A stretch of DNA of 64,000 bases, taken from positions 372,001-436,000 of the forward strand of contig NZ_JACOON010000001.1 in the NCBI RefSeq assembly GCF_014287795.1, given 5' to 3'. The stretch comes from Christensenella tenuis. Lineage in GTDB: Bacteria > Bacillota > Clostridia > Christensenellales > Christensenellaceae. Within the stretch, counting starts at the first letter, position 1. Each line of letters begins with the position of its first letter. The position numbers and the translations under genes are program-made. Shown here one piece after another: positions 34,429 through 43,600 of this stretch. The notes beneath the pieces were generated by a model, which ran no database searches, was not told the DNA's origin, and was given only the letters and a program-made list of their open reading frames with translations.

Positions 34429-34431
34429 ACT

Positions 34432-35916
34432 ATGTTTTCACTTTATACGGAAACCCCTTCGTTTTTTAATGATATCTGTGAGGAAATCCGGCTGTTTTTA
34501 CCGGAAGAAAAACAAATTATACAGCTCGACGATAAAAATGAGACAAATGCCGGTAAGCTGATACGGCATTTTTTTTGGCATGATGAGGCCGGTTGGCATA
34601 ATAAGGTTGAGTATTATGAAGATGGCAGGCAAAGGGCCGCATCCTGCGAGCTTCCCATATTTACAGACGACAACGGAGACCCTGTTGATATCACCGCAAA
34701 TACCCTGCTTGCCAGAAAATTAAAAAAGCATGCCGTGAAACATCTTATATATCGTGTTATGCAGGAAGCTTACCAAAAAAGCATGCCGTGGGGATCGCTT
34801 ACAGGGATTCGTCCTACAAAGCTGTTTCGTGAGCTTGCGGCAAGACATGGCACAGCCCGTGCGCGCCGCATCTTTACGGACCGTTATGATGTTTCGCGGC
34901 CTAAAACGCGGCTTGCGGAAAAAATTTGTGCTGTGCAGGCTCCTTTTATCAGCCATATGGACGGGCAGGAACTTGATATCTATATTGGAATTCCGTTTTG
35001 CGTCTCCAGGTGTAAATATTGTTCCTTTATTTCACGCGATCTCAAATTTAACGAAACGATTAAAGATCAATATCTTCCTTGTTTGCTGCATGAAATGGAA
35101 GCTATGAAAGATATCGTGGAAAAATACCGTATTCGCTCCGTATATATCGGGGGTGGCACACCGACTGCACTGAGCGACCATGATCTTGCTACGGTTCTCG
35201 AAGCAGTGAACAAATGGTTTCCGGATCGGCTTGAATTTACGGTGGAGGCAGGACGGCCGGATACAGTAACAGCTACAAAACTGCGTATTTTAAAGGAGCA
35301 CGGCGTGGAGCGCATCAGCATCAATGCCCAGACGGCAAACGACAGGACACTGGAGCTGATTGGCAGGAAACATACGCTGGAGGATTTTAAGCGTGCTTTT
35401 TCCTTGGCAAATACATACGGATTCCAAAGCATCAATACCGATATCATTCTCGGCCTTCCACATGAAGGATTGCGGGACGTGGAAAAAACGCTTGCCGAAA
35501 TTATGAAGTTTGAACCAGACAATGTAACGGTTCATACATTGGCAATCAAACAATCTTCTGCGTTTGCTGAAGAGCGTCAAAACGACCTTCCAGGAGCCGA
35601 AACAGTCTCAGAAATGGTAGATTTGGCCCAAGAATTTCTTTCTGCAAAGGGGTATCTTCCGTATTATCTCTACCGCCAGAAATATATGAGCGGTAATCTT
35701 GAAAACGTTGGATTTGCACTTCCGGGAAAAGAATGCATTTATAATATCGATATCATGGAAGAAACGGTCAGCAATCTTGCGTTCGGGGCGGGAGCGATTT
35801 CCAAAAAATTATTTCTGGATCAAAACCTTATCAAACGTGCACCGAATGTAAAGGATTTGAAAAATTATATCGACCGTACGGAAGAAATGATAGGGCGTAA
35901 AAAAGAACTATTTTGA
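34432..35916 (+). CDS. hemZ: Coproporphyrinogen dehydrogenase HemZ-like radical SAM protein
   Basis: Radical SAM protein of the oxygen-independent coproporphyrinogen oxidase superfamily, 494 residues. A unique N-terminal part (1-180) precedes the cluster motif GIPFCVSRCKYCSF (CxxxCxYC near residue 190), then YIGGGTPTAL, VEAGRPDTV and NTDIILGLPHEG. These features match HemZ of Firmicutes, which sits next to this MBL gene in many genomes. HemZ's part in heme synthesis is weakly established and no other heme gene is here, so function is tentative. Last gene before the T-box leader. Confidence 0.88.
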   Translation: MFSLYTETPSFFNDICEEIRLFLPEEKQIIQLDDKNETNAGKLIRHFFWHDEAGWHNKVEYYEDGRQRAASCELPIFTDDNGDPVDITANTLLARKLKKHAVKHLIYRVMQEAYQKSMPWGSLTGIRPTKLFRELAARHGTARARRIFTDRYDVSRPKTRLAEKICAVQAPFISHMDGQELDIYIGIPFCVSRCKYCSFISRDLKFNETIKDQYLPCLLHEMEAMKDIVEKYRIRSVYIGGGTPTALSDHDLATVLEAVNKWFPDRLEFTVEAGRPDTVTATKLRILKEHGVERISINAQTANDRTLELIGRKHTLEDFKRAFSLANTYGFQSINTDIILGLPHEGLRDVEKTLAEIMKFEPDNVTVHTLAIKQSSAFAEERQNDLPGAETVSEMVDLAQEFLSAKGYLPYYLYRQKYMSGNLENVGFALPGKECIYNIDIMEETVSNLAFGAGAISKKLFLDQNLIKRAPNVKDLKNYIDRTEEMIGRKKELF

Positions 35917-36085
35917 AGTATACAGGAGCTTGGAACATACGTAAAGATGTGGAAAGACCCGGTGCATTTTGCTGTTCGGAAAAATCGTCACGAGGGCAAA
36001 AGGAAAACAATAAACCTATGGGGAGGGGATCGGTCCGGCGGCCGATACTGTCCTTTATTTGAACGCCAAAGAAATTCGCGCTTTA
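35917..36085. other. Intergenic stretch before the T-box promoter
   Basis: About 170 bases with no supported gene. A G+C-rich dyad (ATCGG ... CCGAT) lies near 36028-36045 but has no T-run, so it is not a convincing terminator for hemZ. Confidence 0.4.
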
Positions 36086-36114
36086 TTGACATGCCTTCGT
36101 TTTCCCGGTATAAT
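36086..36114 (+). promoter_or_regulatory. hisS-aspS promoter
   Basis: Full consensus: TTGACA (36086-36091), 17-base spacer, TATAAT (36109-36114), just upstream of the T-box leader. The strongest-looking promoter in the window. Confidence 0.9.
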
Positions 36115-36119
36115 AAGAC

Positions 36120-36380
36120 CAATTGGAAAAGGCGATGAGATGGAGAGTAACCGTATGCCTTACGCCAAGAGAGCGGCCGCCGCGGCTGAAAGCGGCTGTG
36201 CGTTTAAGATGCGGTGAAGAACACCATGGAGCTTCCGTTGCGAAAGCAATCGTTTTGTGATTAGTTGCGGACGCACGCCGGCGTTATCGGCAAAGAGCGG
36301 AGAAACTTGTTTCTCAATATGGGTGGTACCGCGGATTTTAAACTTCGTCCCTTTCTGTTTCAGGACGTTGTTTTTTTATG
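36120..36380 (+). promoter_or_regulatory. T-box riboswitch controlling hisS-aspS
   Basis: tRNA-sensing leader. Core T-box GGGTGGTACCGCGG at 36321-36334. CGTCCC (36346-36351) can pair with the T-box (antiterminator) or with GGACG (36363-36367) to form a terminator followed by seven T. Stem I is visible: lower helix ATGG (36140-36143) / CCAT (36224-36227), loop-E strands AGTA (36146-36149) and GAA (36216-36218), upper helix ACCGTAT (36150-36156) / ATGCGGT (36209-36215). A stem III hairpin GAGAAAC/GTTTCTC lies near 36300-36315. In the canonical register (GAA, one base, codon) the specifier is AAC (Asn, 36220-36222); CAC (His) is at 36222-36224. The antiterminator bulge TGGT fits discriminator A or, by wobble, G. 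Confidence 0.93.
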
Positions 36381-36418
36381 TTTTATATTGTTTTCAGGAT
36401 ACAGGAGGTAACTGTAAC

Positions 36419-37669
36419 GTGGCAGTGAGAGCCCCAAAAGGAACAAAAGACGTTCTTCCCCAGGAGAGCTATAAATGGCAATATGTAGAGAATCTTGTGC
36501 GAAAAATTACTGCACTCGCCGGATATCGGGAAATTCGTACACCCATTTTTGAACATACGGAACTTTTCCTGCGCGGCGTGGGAGATACGACAGATATTGT
36601 TCAAAAGGAAATGTACACCTTCAATGACAAGGGCAACCGTTCCATTACGCTTCGTCCCGAAGGAACCGCAGGCGTGGTGAGGGCATTCCTGGAAGGCGGC
36701 TTGCCCTCCAATGCACAGCCGACAAAGATGTATTACCTGAGCGCTCCTGTGTTCCGCTATGAAAAACCACAGTCTGGAAGGCTGAGGGAGCATCACCAGT
36801 TTGGCGTGGAAGTATTTGGCGCGCCAGACGCGAGCGTCGATGCGGAAGTAATCAATATTGCACTTACGCTTTTAGGGGAACTCGGACTAAAACAGCTACA
36901 CCTTAATATTAACAGCATTGGCTGCGAAAAATGCCGTCCGCAATATAACGAGTTGCTCAAAGGATACTTGCACAAGCATGCGGACGAATTGTGTGAATCC
37001 TGCAACGAACGTATGGACCGAAATCCTTTGCGTGCACTGGATTGCAAAGAGGAAGGATGTCAGGCGGTGGTAAAAAACGCGCCGCTTATGATTGACCACC
37101 TGTGCGAAGAATGTTCGGCTCATCTTGAAGCATTGAAAAAATATTTGGATGTCCTGGGAATTGAATATGCAGTTAATCCGTTCATTGTACGCGGCCTGGA
37201 TTATTATACCAAAACCGTATTTGAAATTATTTCCGACAGCATTGGCGCGCAGGGAACGGTGTGCGGCGGCGGGAGGTATGATAAGCTGGTGAAGCAGGTT
37301 GGCGGACCGGACTTGCCGGGCATTGGCTTCGGTATGGGCATCGAGCGCCTTTTGCTTGTGATGGAAAATGAAGGAATAGAGATTAGCCGGCCTGTACTTA
37401 CAGACATCTTTTTATGTACGCATGGGGAACAGGCGCGCTTTAAGGCAGCGCAATTGGTGCGCGACCTGCGCCGCGAAGGAGTGAAAGCAGATATGGACCA
37501 CTGTGCGCGCAGTATTAAGGCGCAGTTTAAATATGCGGATAAAATCGGCGCCAAATTTGTTGGGGTCATTGGCGAAACTGAGCTTGCAGAAGATACAGTT
37601 GTCTTAAAAACAATGGAAACGGGCGAGGAACGCACTGTGCGCCAGAATGAAATCAAAAAGCTGATATAA
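36419..37669 (+). CDS. hisS: Histidyl-tRNA synthetase
   Basis: Class II synthetase charging tRNA-His. 416 residues. RAPKGTKDVLP at the N-terminus, motif 2 FRYEKPQSGRLREHHQFG, histidine loops GLDYYTKTVFEI and CGGGRYDKL, motif 3 GIGFGMGIERLLL, and a C-terminal anticodon domain that HisZ lacks. An upstream frame exists through the leader, but GTG 36419 with AGGAGG at 36403-36408 gives the proper start. Controlled by the T-box ahead of it; aspS follows after 27 bases. Confidence 0.97.
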   Translation: MAVRAPKGTKDVLPQESYKWQYVENLVRKITALAGYREIRTPIFEHTELFLRGVGDTTDIVQKEMYTFNDKGNRSITLRPEGTAGVVRAFLEGGLPSNAQPTKMYYLSAPVFRYEKPQSGRLREHHQFGVEVFGAPDASVDAEVINIALTLLGELGLKQLHLNINSIGCEKCRPQYNELLKGYLHKHADELCESCNERMDRNPLRALDCKEEGCQAVVKNAPLMIDHLCEECSAHLEALKKYLDVLGIEYAVNPFIVRGLDYYTKTVFEIISDSIGAQGTVCGGGRYDKLVKQVGGPDLPGIGFGMGIERLLLVMENEGIEISRPVLTDIFLCTHGEQARFKAAQLVRDLRREGVKADMDHCARSIKAQFKYADKIGAKFVGVIGETELAEDTVVLKTMETGEERTVRQNEIKKLI

Positions 37670-37696
37670 AGAATTTACTATTTGGGAGAGAAAATC

Positions 37697-39481
37697 ATGG
37701 GAGAATTTTTAGGCGATTGGAAGCGCACTGCGCTGTGTGCGGAGTTTACCACAGACGACATTGACCGGGAAGTAACGCTGATGGGTTGGGCGGATACGCG
37801 CCGTGACCTGGGGGGGCTTGTATTTGTGGACTTACGGGACCGTTCGGGGATTATGCAAGTGGTATTCGACGAATCGATGTTTGAAGGAGACTTTGATCAG
37901 GTTAGCAGCATTCGGAGCGAATTTGTGCTGGCGGTAAAGGGAAAAATTGTAAAGCGCTCGGAAGATACGGTCAACCCTAAGCTGCCTACCGGCCTTATTG
38001 AAGTTAAAGTGCGCGAATTGAAGATTTTGAGTAAAGCGGAAACGCCGCCGTTTGAAATTGAAGATGGCAGCAAAGTGCGTGAAGAGCTGCGCCTGAAATA
38101 TCGCTATCTCGACCTGCGCCGGCCTGAGATGCAAAAAAATCTGATACTGCGCAATAAGATTGCAAATTCTGCGCGGGCTTACCTGACTGAAAATGGTTTC
38201 CTTGATATCGAGACGCCAATGCTGCAAAAGAGCACACCGGAGGGCGCGAGAGATTATCTGGTTCCGTCCCGCATCCATCCGGGATGTTTTTATGCGCTTC
38301 CGCAGTCTCCGCAGCTTTTCAAACAGATTCTGATGATCTCGGGCTATGACCGGTATTTCCAGATTACCAAATGTTTCCGCGATGAGGATTTGCGGGCTGA
38401 CCGCCAACCGGAATTTACGCAAATAGATACGGAAATGTCTTTTGTAGACGCAGACGACGTCATGGCCGTGCATGAAGGCCTGCTGCAAAGGGTCTTCAAG
38501 GATGTGTTGGATATAAATATAGAGCTTCCTTTAAAACGTTTATCCTATCAGGAGGCGATGGACCGCTTTGGAAGCGATAAGCCGGATACACGCTTTGGCC
38601 TCGAGCTGAAAGATGTGAGCGATATCGTCGCCGGAAGCGAATTCAAGGTATTCAGTTCCGTCGTAAAAAATGGCGGCAGCGTACGCGCGATCAATGCGAA
38701 GGGATGTGCAAATATCCTTGCGCGGCGCGAAATCGATGCGCTGGTGGAATTTGTTAAGATTTACGGTGCAAAAGGTATGGCTTGGATTTCCATTCGTGAG
38801 GACGGCCTCAATTCGCCGATCACGAAGTTTATGACGCAGGAAGAGATCGACGGGATCATGGAACGCCTGGATGGCAAGGTGGGCGACATCCTTTTCTTCG
38901 TAGGAGATAAAAATTCCGTTGTTTACGATTCACTCGGCGCGCTGCGCCTAAAATTGGCCGAAAAGCTTAACCTGATTGAAGACAATACGTGGGATCTTTT
39001 ATGGGTGACTGAATTCCCCCTGTTCGAGTACAGCGAAGAAGAGAAGCGCTATGTCGCAAAACACCATCCGTTTACATCACCTATGGATGAGGATATTGAT
39101 AAGGTGACGAGCGATCCGGAACACGCACGCGCAAAAGCATATGATATTGTTTTGAACGGAAACGAAATCGGCGGCGGCAGTATCAGGATCCACAGTACGG
39201 AATTACAGGAAAAAATGTTCGAAGCACTTGGCTTCTCAAAGGAGGACGCATGGGAGCGCTTTGGTTTCCTGCTCGAGGCTTTAAAATATGGCACGCCGCC
39301 GCACGGCGGACTTGCCTATGGCCTTGACCGCCTGGCAATGCTGATGGCAGGCGTGGAATCGATTCGTGATGTGATCGCATTCCCCAAGGTGCAGAATGCA
39401 TCCGACCTGATGTCAAAAGCGCCCGATACAGTGGATAGAAAGCAGTTGCGTGAGCTGCATATTAAAGTGGATGAAGATTGA
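37697..39481 (+). CDS. aspS: Aspartyl-tRNA synthetase
   Basis: Class II synthetase, 594 residues, bacterial type: N-terminal OB anticodon domain (VTLMGWADTRRDLGGLVFVDLRDR), catalytic core with motif 2 FRDEDLRADRQPEFTQID, the bacterial GAD insertion (about 280-420), and motif 3 GLAYGLDRLAMLM near the end. In genomes without asparaginyl-tRNA synthetase this enzyme also aspartylates tRNA-Asn for GatCAB; that would fit the Asn-like codon in the shared T-box, but no asnS or gat gene can be judged from this window. ATG 37697 is chosen over an in-frame TTG 15 bases earlier. Confidence 0.97.
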   Translation: MGEFLGDWKRTALCAEFTTDDIDREVTLMGWADTRRDLGGLVFVDLRDRSGIMQVVFDESMFEGDFDQVSSIRSEFVLAVKGKIVKRSEDTVNPKLPTGLIEVKVRELKILSKAETPPFEIEDGSKVREELRLKYRYLDLRRPEMQKNLILRNKIANSARAYLTENGFLDIETPMLQKSTPEGARDYLVPSRIHPGCFYALPQSPQLFKQILMISGYDRYFQITKCFRDEDLRADRQPEFTQIDTEMSFVDADDVMAVHEGLLQRVFKDVLDINIELPLKRLSYQEAMDRFGSDKPDTRFGLELKDVSDIVAGSEFKVFSSVVKNGGSVRAINAKGCANILARREIDALVEFVKIYGAKGMAWISIREDGLNSPITKFMTQEEIDGIMERLDGKVGDILFFVGDKNSVVYDSLGALRLKLAEKLNLIEDNTWDLLWVTEFPLFEYSEEEKRYVAKHHPFTSPMDEDIDKVTSDPEHARAKAYDIVLNGNEIGGGSIRIHSTELQEKMFEALGFSKEDAWERFGFLLEALKYGTPPHGGLAYGLDRLAMLMAGVESIRDVIAFPKVQNASDLMSKAPDTVDRKQLRELHIKVDED

Positions 39482-40182
39482 TGTTTGACGATTCCAGGAC
39501 AGTCGCGCTGCTCGGGGAAGAGGGAACTGCACGTTTGCGCGCTTCCGCTGTCGCTGTGTTCGGAGTCGGCGGGGTTGGTTCATTTGCCGCGGAAGCGCTT
39601 GCACGGGCGGGGATCGGTACGCTTTGCCTGATCGACAACGACATAGTGAAGCCGTCCAATTGCAACCGCCAGTTGGTTGCGCTTTCTTCTACTGTAGGCA
39701 GCAAAAAGGTAGAGGTAATGGCTGCGCGTGTCCGCGATATCAACCCCGCAGTTAACGTCATTGCCATCGACCGTTTTTATGACGAAGCAAGCAGCGATGA
39801 AATTTTTGCCCATCAGTTTGACTTTGTCATTGATGCGATCGATAGTCTGCGGGCAAAGGAAAACCTGATCTTAAATTGCGCGGGACGGGGGATTGAAATG
39901 ATTTCCTCTATGGGCGCGGGTAATAAGTTATATCCTGAGCGCTTTTCCGTAATGGATTTATTCCGCACAACGTGCGATCCTATTGCGAAAATATTGCGGA
40001 AGCGTCTGCGGGGCGCGGGGGTCAAAAAGCTTCGAGTGGTCTGCTCGGATGAGCCTCCCCGTAAAACGGGATTAAGTGAGGATGGAAAGAATGTGCCGGC
40101 CAGTATTTCGTTTGTACCTTCTGTGTGCGGGCTTCTTATGGCAGGCGCGGCAGTAAGATATCTGGCAGGTGTGGAAGAATGA
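39481..40182 (+). CDS. tcdA: tRNA threonylcarbamoyladenosine dehydratase
   Basis: E1-like ATP-dependent enzyme of the ThiF/MoeB/HesA family that cyclises t6A37 to ct6A in tRNAs. 233 residues. The adenylation site GVGGVGSFAAEALARAGIG is near residue 22, followed by LIDNDIVKPSNCNRQ and VIDAIDSLRAK. A CxxC zinc pair of the ThiF type is not evident, as in TcdA. ATG 39481 shares one base with the aspS stop. The aspS-tcdA link suits a tRNA-related role. Confidence 0.9.
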   Translation: MFDDSRTVALLGEEGTARLRASAVAVFGVGGVGSFAAEALARAGIGTLCLIDNDIVKPSNCNRQLVALSSTVGSKKVEVMAARVRDINPAVNVIAIDRFYDEASSDEIFAHQFDFVIDAIDSLRAKENLILNCAGRGIEMISSMGAGNKLYPERFSVMDLFRTTCDPIAKILRKRLRGAGVKKLRVVCSDEPPRKTGLSEDGKNVPASISFVPSVCGLLMAGAAVRYLAGVEE

Positions 40183-40613
40183 ATGAATCGGGCCTTGTAA
40201 CGAAAACATCCGGGGATACGGCATACGTTTTATTTGAACGTACTTCCGCGTGTTCGAAATGCGGCGCATGCGGCATGCTCAGTGGGCAAAACGATATCAC
40301 TGTCACTATGAAAAACCTTTTGCACGCGCGGGAAGGCGACCGGGTCGAGGTGCAATTCACTACAAAAAACGCGCTTCAGTCCTCGGCAATTGCGTATCTT
40401 TTTCCATTGCTGATGTTATTTTTGGGCGTGTGGCTCGGATATATCATCCCTCAGGATGTCTTTCCGGTCAAAGATGCGCTTGCCGCGATTCTGGGAATCA
40501 TCTTTGCGGTGGCTGCGTTTTTGATTTTGAAGCTGCTCAATCCATATTTTAAGAAGAAATTCTCAAATGTATACACGATGACCAAAATCATTGAGGAAAG
40601 CGGGCAAAAATAA
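40179..40613 (+). CDS. RseC/MucC-like redox membrane protein
   Basis: A 144-residue member of the RseC family (SoxR-reducing system/sigma-E regulator type). Near the N-terminus are three cysteines spaced CxxCxxC (residues 25, 28, 31 in SACSKCGACGML), possibly a metal or iron-sulfur site, and there are two membrane segments at about 68-89 and 97-120. In Clostridia such proteins often stand alone, away from rnf or rse genes; its partner here is unknown. The frame opens earlier inside tcdA; ATG 40179 overlaps the tcdA stop by four bases. smc follows with no gap. Confidence 0.85.
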   Translation: MNESGLVTKTSGDTAYVLFERTSACSKCGACGMLSGQNDITVTMKNLLHAREGDRVEVQFTTKNALQSSAIAYLFPLLMLFLGVWLGYIIPQDVFPVKDALAAILGIIFAVAAFLILKLLNPYFKKKFSNVYTMTKIIEESGQK

Positions 40614-43600
40614 GTGTTCCTGAAACGAATCGAACTCAATGGGTTCAAGTCTTTCTGCAATAAGAAAGAAATCATTATCAATAAGGGAATCACGGGAGTA
40701 GTCGGACCGAACGGCAGCGGGAAAAGTAACATTGCCGACGCCATGCGCTGGGTGCTTGGAGAGCAAAGTTCCAAGAACCTGCGCGGCACGAGCATGCAGG
40801 ACGTGATTTTTAATGGGACGCAAACGCGCAGCAAAAAAGGCTATTGCGAAGTTGCGCTTATTTTTGACAACTCGGATATGCGCATCAAATCCGAATACAC
40901 GGAAATCGCAGTGCGGCGAAAGATGTACCGGTCCGGGGAAAGCGAATATTCCATCAACAATACCAACTGCCGCCTAAAAGATATCCTCGACCTTTTCCGT
41001 GATACCGGAATTGGAAAGGAAGGGTATTCCATCATCGGACAGGGAAAGATCGATGAAATCCTGACGAGCAAGGCAACCGACCGTAGAAAGGTGTTTGAAG
41101 AAGCGGCTGGGATTATGAAATACCGCGTCCGTAAGGAAGAAGCGGAGCGTAACCTGCGCAAAACAAACGATAACATCACCCGGATTGACGACATCATCTC
41201 GGAGCTCTCCGCCCAGATCGAGCCGCTGGAAAAACAGATGAATGAAGCACGCGACTATCTTACGTTGCGTGACCGTTTAAAAGAACTTGAAATTAACCTT
41301 TATTTGTATCAATACGATCGAACCGGTGAGCGTATTTCAAAAACCGAAGAACAGATCCGGGAAAACGAGCAGGAGTTCCGCGGCTTGACAGAGCGGATTG
41401 TACAGGAAAACGCACGTATGCAGGAGACCAAAAAAGAGCTGGCCCGGCTTCAGGATGAGATTGAAGCGCAAAATGCGCAGCTCGGAGAGCAAATGAGTAA
41501 GCAGGAACGCCTGAAGGGTTCCCTCAATTTGCTGGAAGAAAAGGAGAATACAAATCAGCGTGCCATGCGTGACAACTATGAAAAACGCGACACGTATGAA
41601 GTGCAGATCAAAGAAGGCGAACAAAAACTTCGGGATATAAACGCGCAAATTAGCGAAAAAAATTCCGCGATCGATGAAAAATATACGGAAATTCTCGCTT
41701 TGCGTTCGCGGATTGAGGAAGTGACCGGAAAGTCGGGCGATGCGCAAGAAGGAATTGACGCTGTACGCGCAGAAGTGGAAAATGCCCGTACGGCACTCCA
41801 AACGATGCTGATTGAACTCAATGAAAAGCAAGTTAAAGCGGAAATCCTGGGGCAGAAAAAGCAACAGGCTCAAGAGGAAATTGAGCAGCATAAAGCATAT
41901 GTTGTGCAATTACAGCAAACGGTTGAATCCCTCAAACATGAAAATACAGAATGTGAACGTCAAAGCGCCGTCCTCCGCTCCGCTATGAATGAAGCGGCCC
42001 AGTTAATTAAAACACTCCAGGATGAGCGTACGCAGGCAGAAAAGAAAGTAGCTGATACGGCGCGCCGTTTAAGCGAAGACGAATCGCGGCTGAAACTTTT
42101 AAATGATATGCGCGACGAATATGAAGGCTACTTTGACAGCGTTCGTTCGCTGTTTAAAGCGGCAAAAAAAGCGCCGGAAATTGGCTGGAAAATCAAAGGC
42201 GTACTGGCAGAACTGATCGATGTTCCCAAAAAATATGAAACGCCGGTTGAAATCATTCTTGGCAATGCTCTGCAAAATGTGGTCGTGGAAAATGATACGG
42301 ACGCAAAGGATATTATTTCCTTCCTGCGTAAAAACAATCTGGGACGCGTTACGTTCTTGCCGACGAAATCCCTCAAAGTCCGTACCTTGCAAAAAGATGA
42401 GAAATCTTTCCTTGATCTGGATGGAGTGGAATGTGTTGCCAGTGAAGCGATCGAGTGTTCGGATGAGGTGCGGCCTGCAGTGGACTTTTTGCTTGCCCGT
42501 ACGGTAATTGTCCGCGATATGGATAGCGCAATTTCTCTTATGCGTAAAACAGACTATGCGTTCCGGGCGGTAACGATGGAGGGGGATTTCATAAAACCCG
42601 GCGGAGTCATTACGGGCGGCAGCCTGAAGAAAAACAGCACCGGATTTCTTTCCCGTAAACGTATGGCACAGGAACTTGAAGAAAGCGTGGATTCAAACAG
42701 GAACTTGCTTGCCCAGTGGAATACCTCTCTTATGGAAAGCCGGAAACGGAGTGAAGATGCACAGCTTTTGCAGCAGGAAACACTGCAAAAATTACGCGGT
42801 CAGGAAATTAAAGCCGCAGAGGCGAAACAGAAATTCCAGGCCGCCTACGACGTATTCATTAATAATGAACAAATTGCCGCTGATTTAGCAGACCGTTTAT
42901 CGGAAGCGTCAATTGAATTGGAACAGATGGAAACCGCGACAAAGGCATTGCGCGAAAATACCGAATGTGCGCAAGCCGAGTTTGATGCACTAAAAAAACG
43001 TCAGAAAGAAGCGGAAGAACGCGCCGCCGGAGTGGCCGCACAGACGTCGGAAATTAAAGATATGCTTTCCGCGCAGGAACTGCATCAATCGGAGCTTGCA
43101 AATGAGAAAAATATCCTCTTGCGCGAGGCGGAACACCTGCGCGGATCAATTGCGCAGGCAAAGGATAATCTGGCCCGGCTGCAGCAAGATAACGACGCGC
43201 TTTCTGCCGAAATGAAGGAATTGACCCATTCCAAAGCGGAACTTCGCGGCCAGCTTGATGAAATCCTCGAGCGGGTGCGGCAGGCAGGCGAAGAGACGCG
43301 TGTGAAACTTGCACGGCGCGATGAATGGAATGCGCAGGCGGAGGAAGCTGCGAGACAAGCAGAAGAGCTTAATGCACAGAAAGACCTGTTGATCGAGCAA
43401 AAGTATAAATTTATTGCAAATAAAGAAAAACTCGAATTATCACGTGAAAATTACCAGAATAAGCTTTGGGAAGATTACGGTCTTACCTATGCAAATGCCC
43501 TCCCATTCCGCAAAGAAGATTTTGCTTATCAGGCGGGGACCCGTGAAATTGATGGTATCCGGGAACGAATCCGTGAAATGGGCGCAGTAAATCCGAACGC

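Noticed and set aside
36028..36045. G+C-rich dyad after hemZ as terminator
   Set aside because: No T-run follows and the stem is interrupted.
35947..36138. 63-codon plus-strand frame before the T-box leader
   Set aside because: Overlaps the hisS promoter, has no ribosome binding site and a nondescript sequence.
36257..36418. Upstream extension of the hisS frame through the T-box
   Set aside because: The extension translates the riboswitch and terminator; GTG 36419 with its AGGAGG gives the conserved N-terminus.
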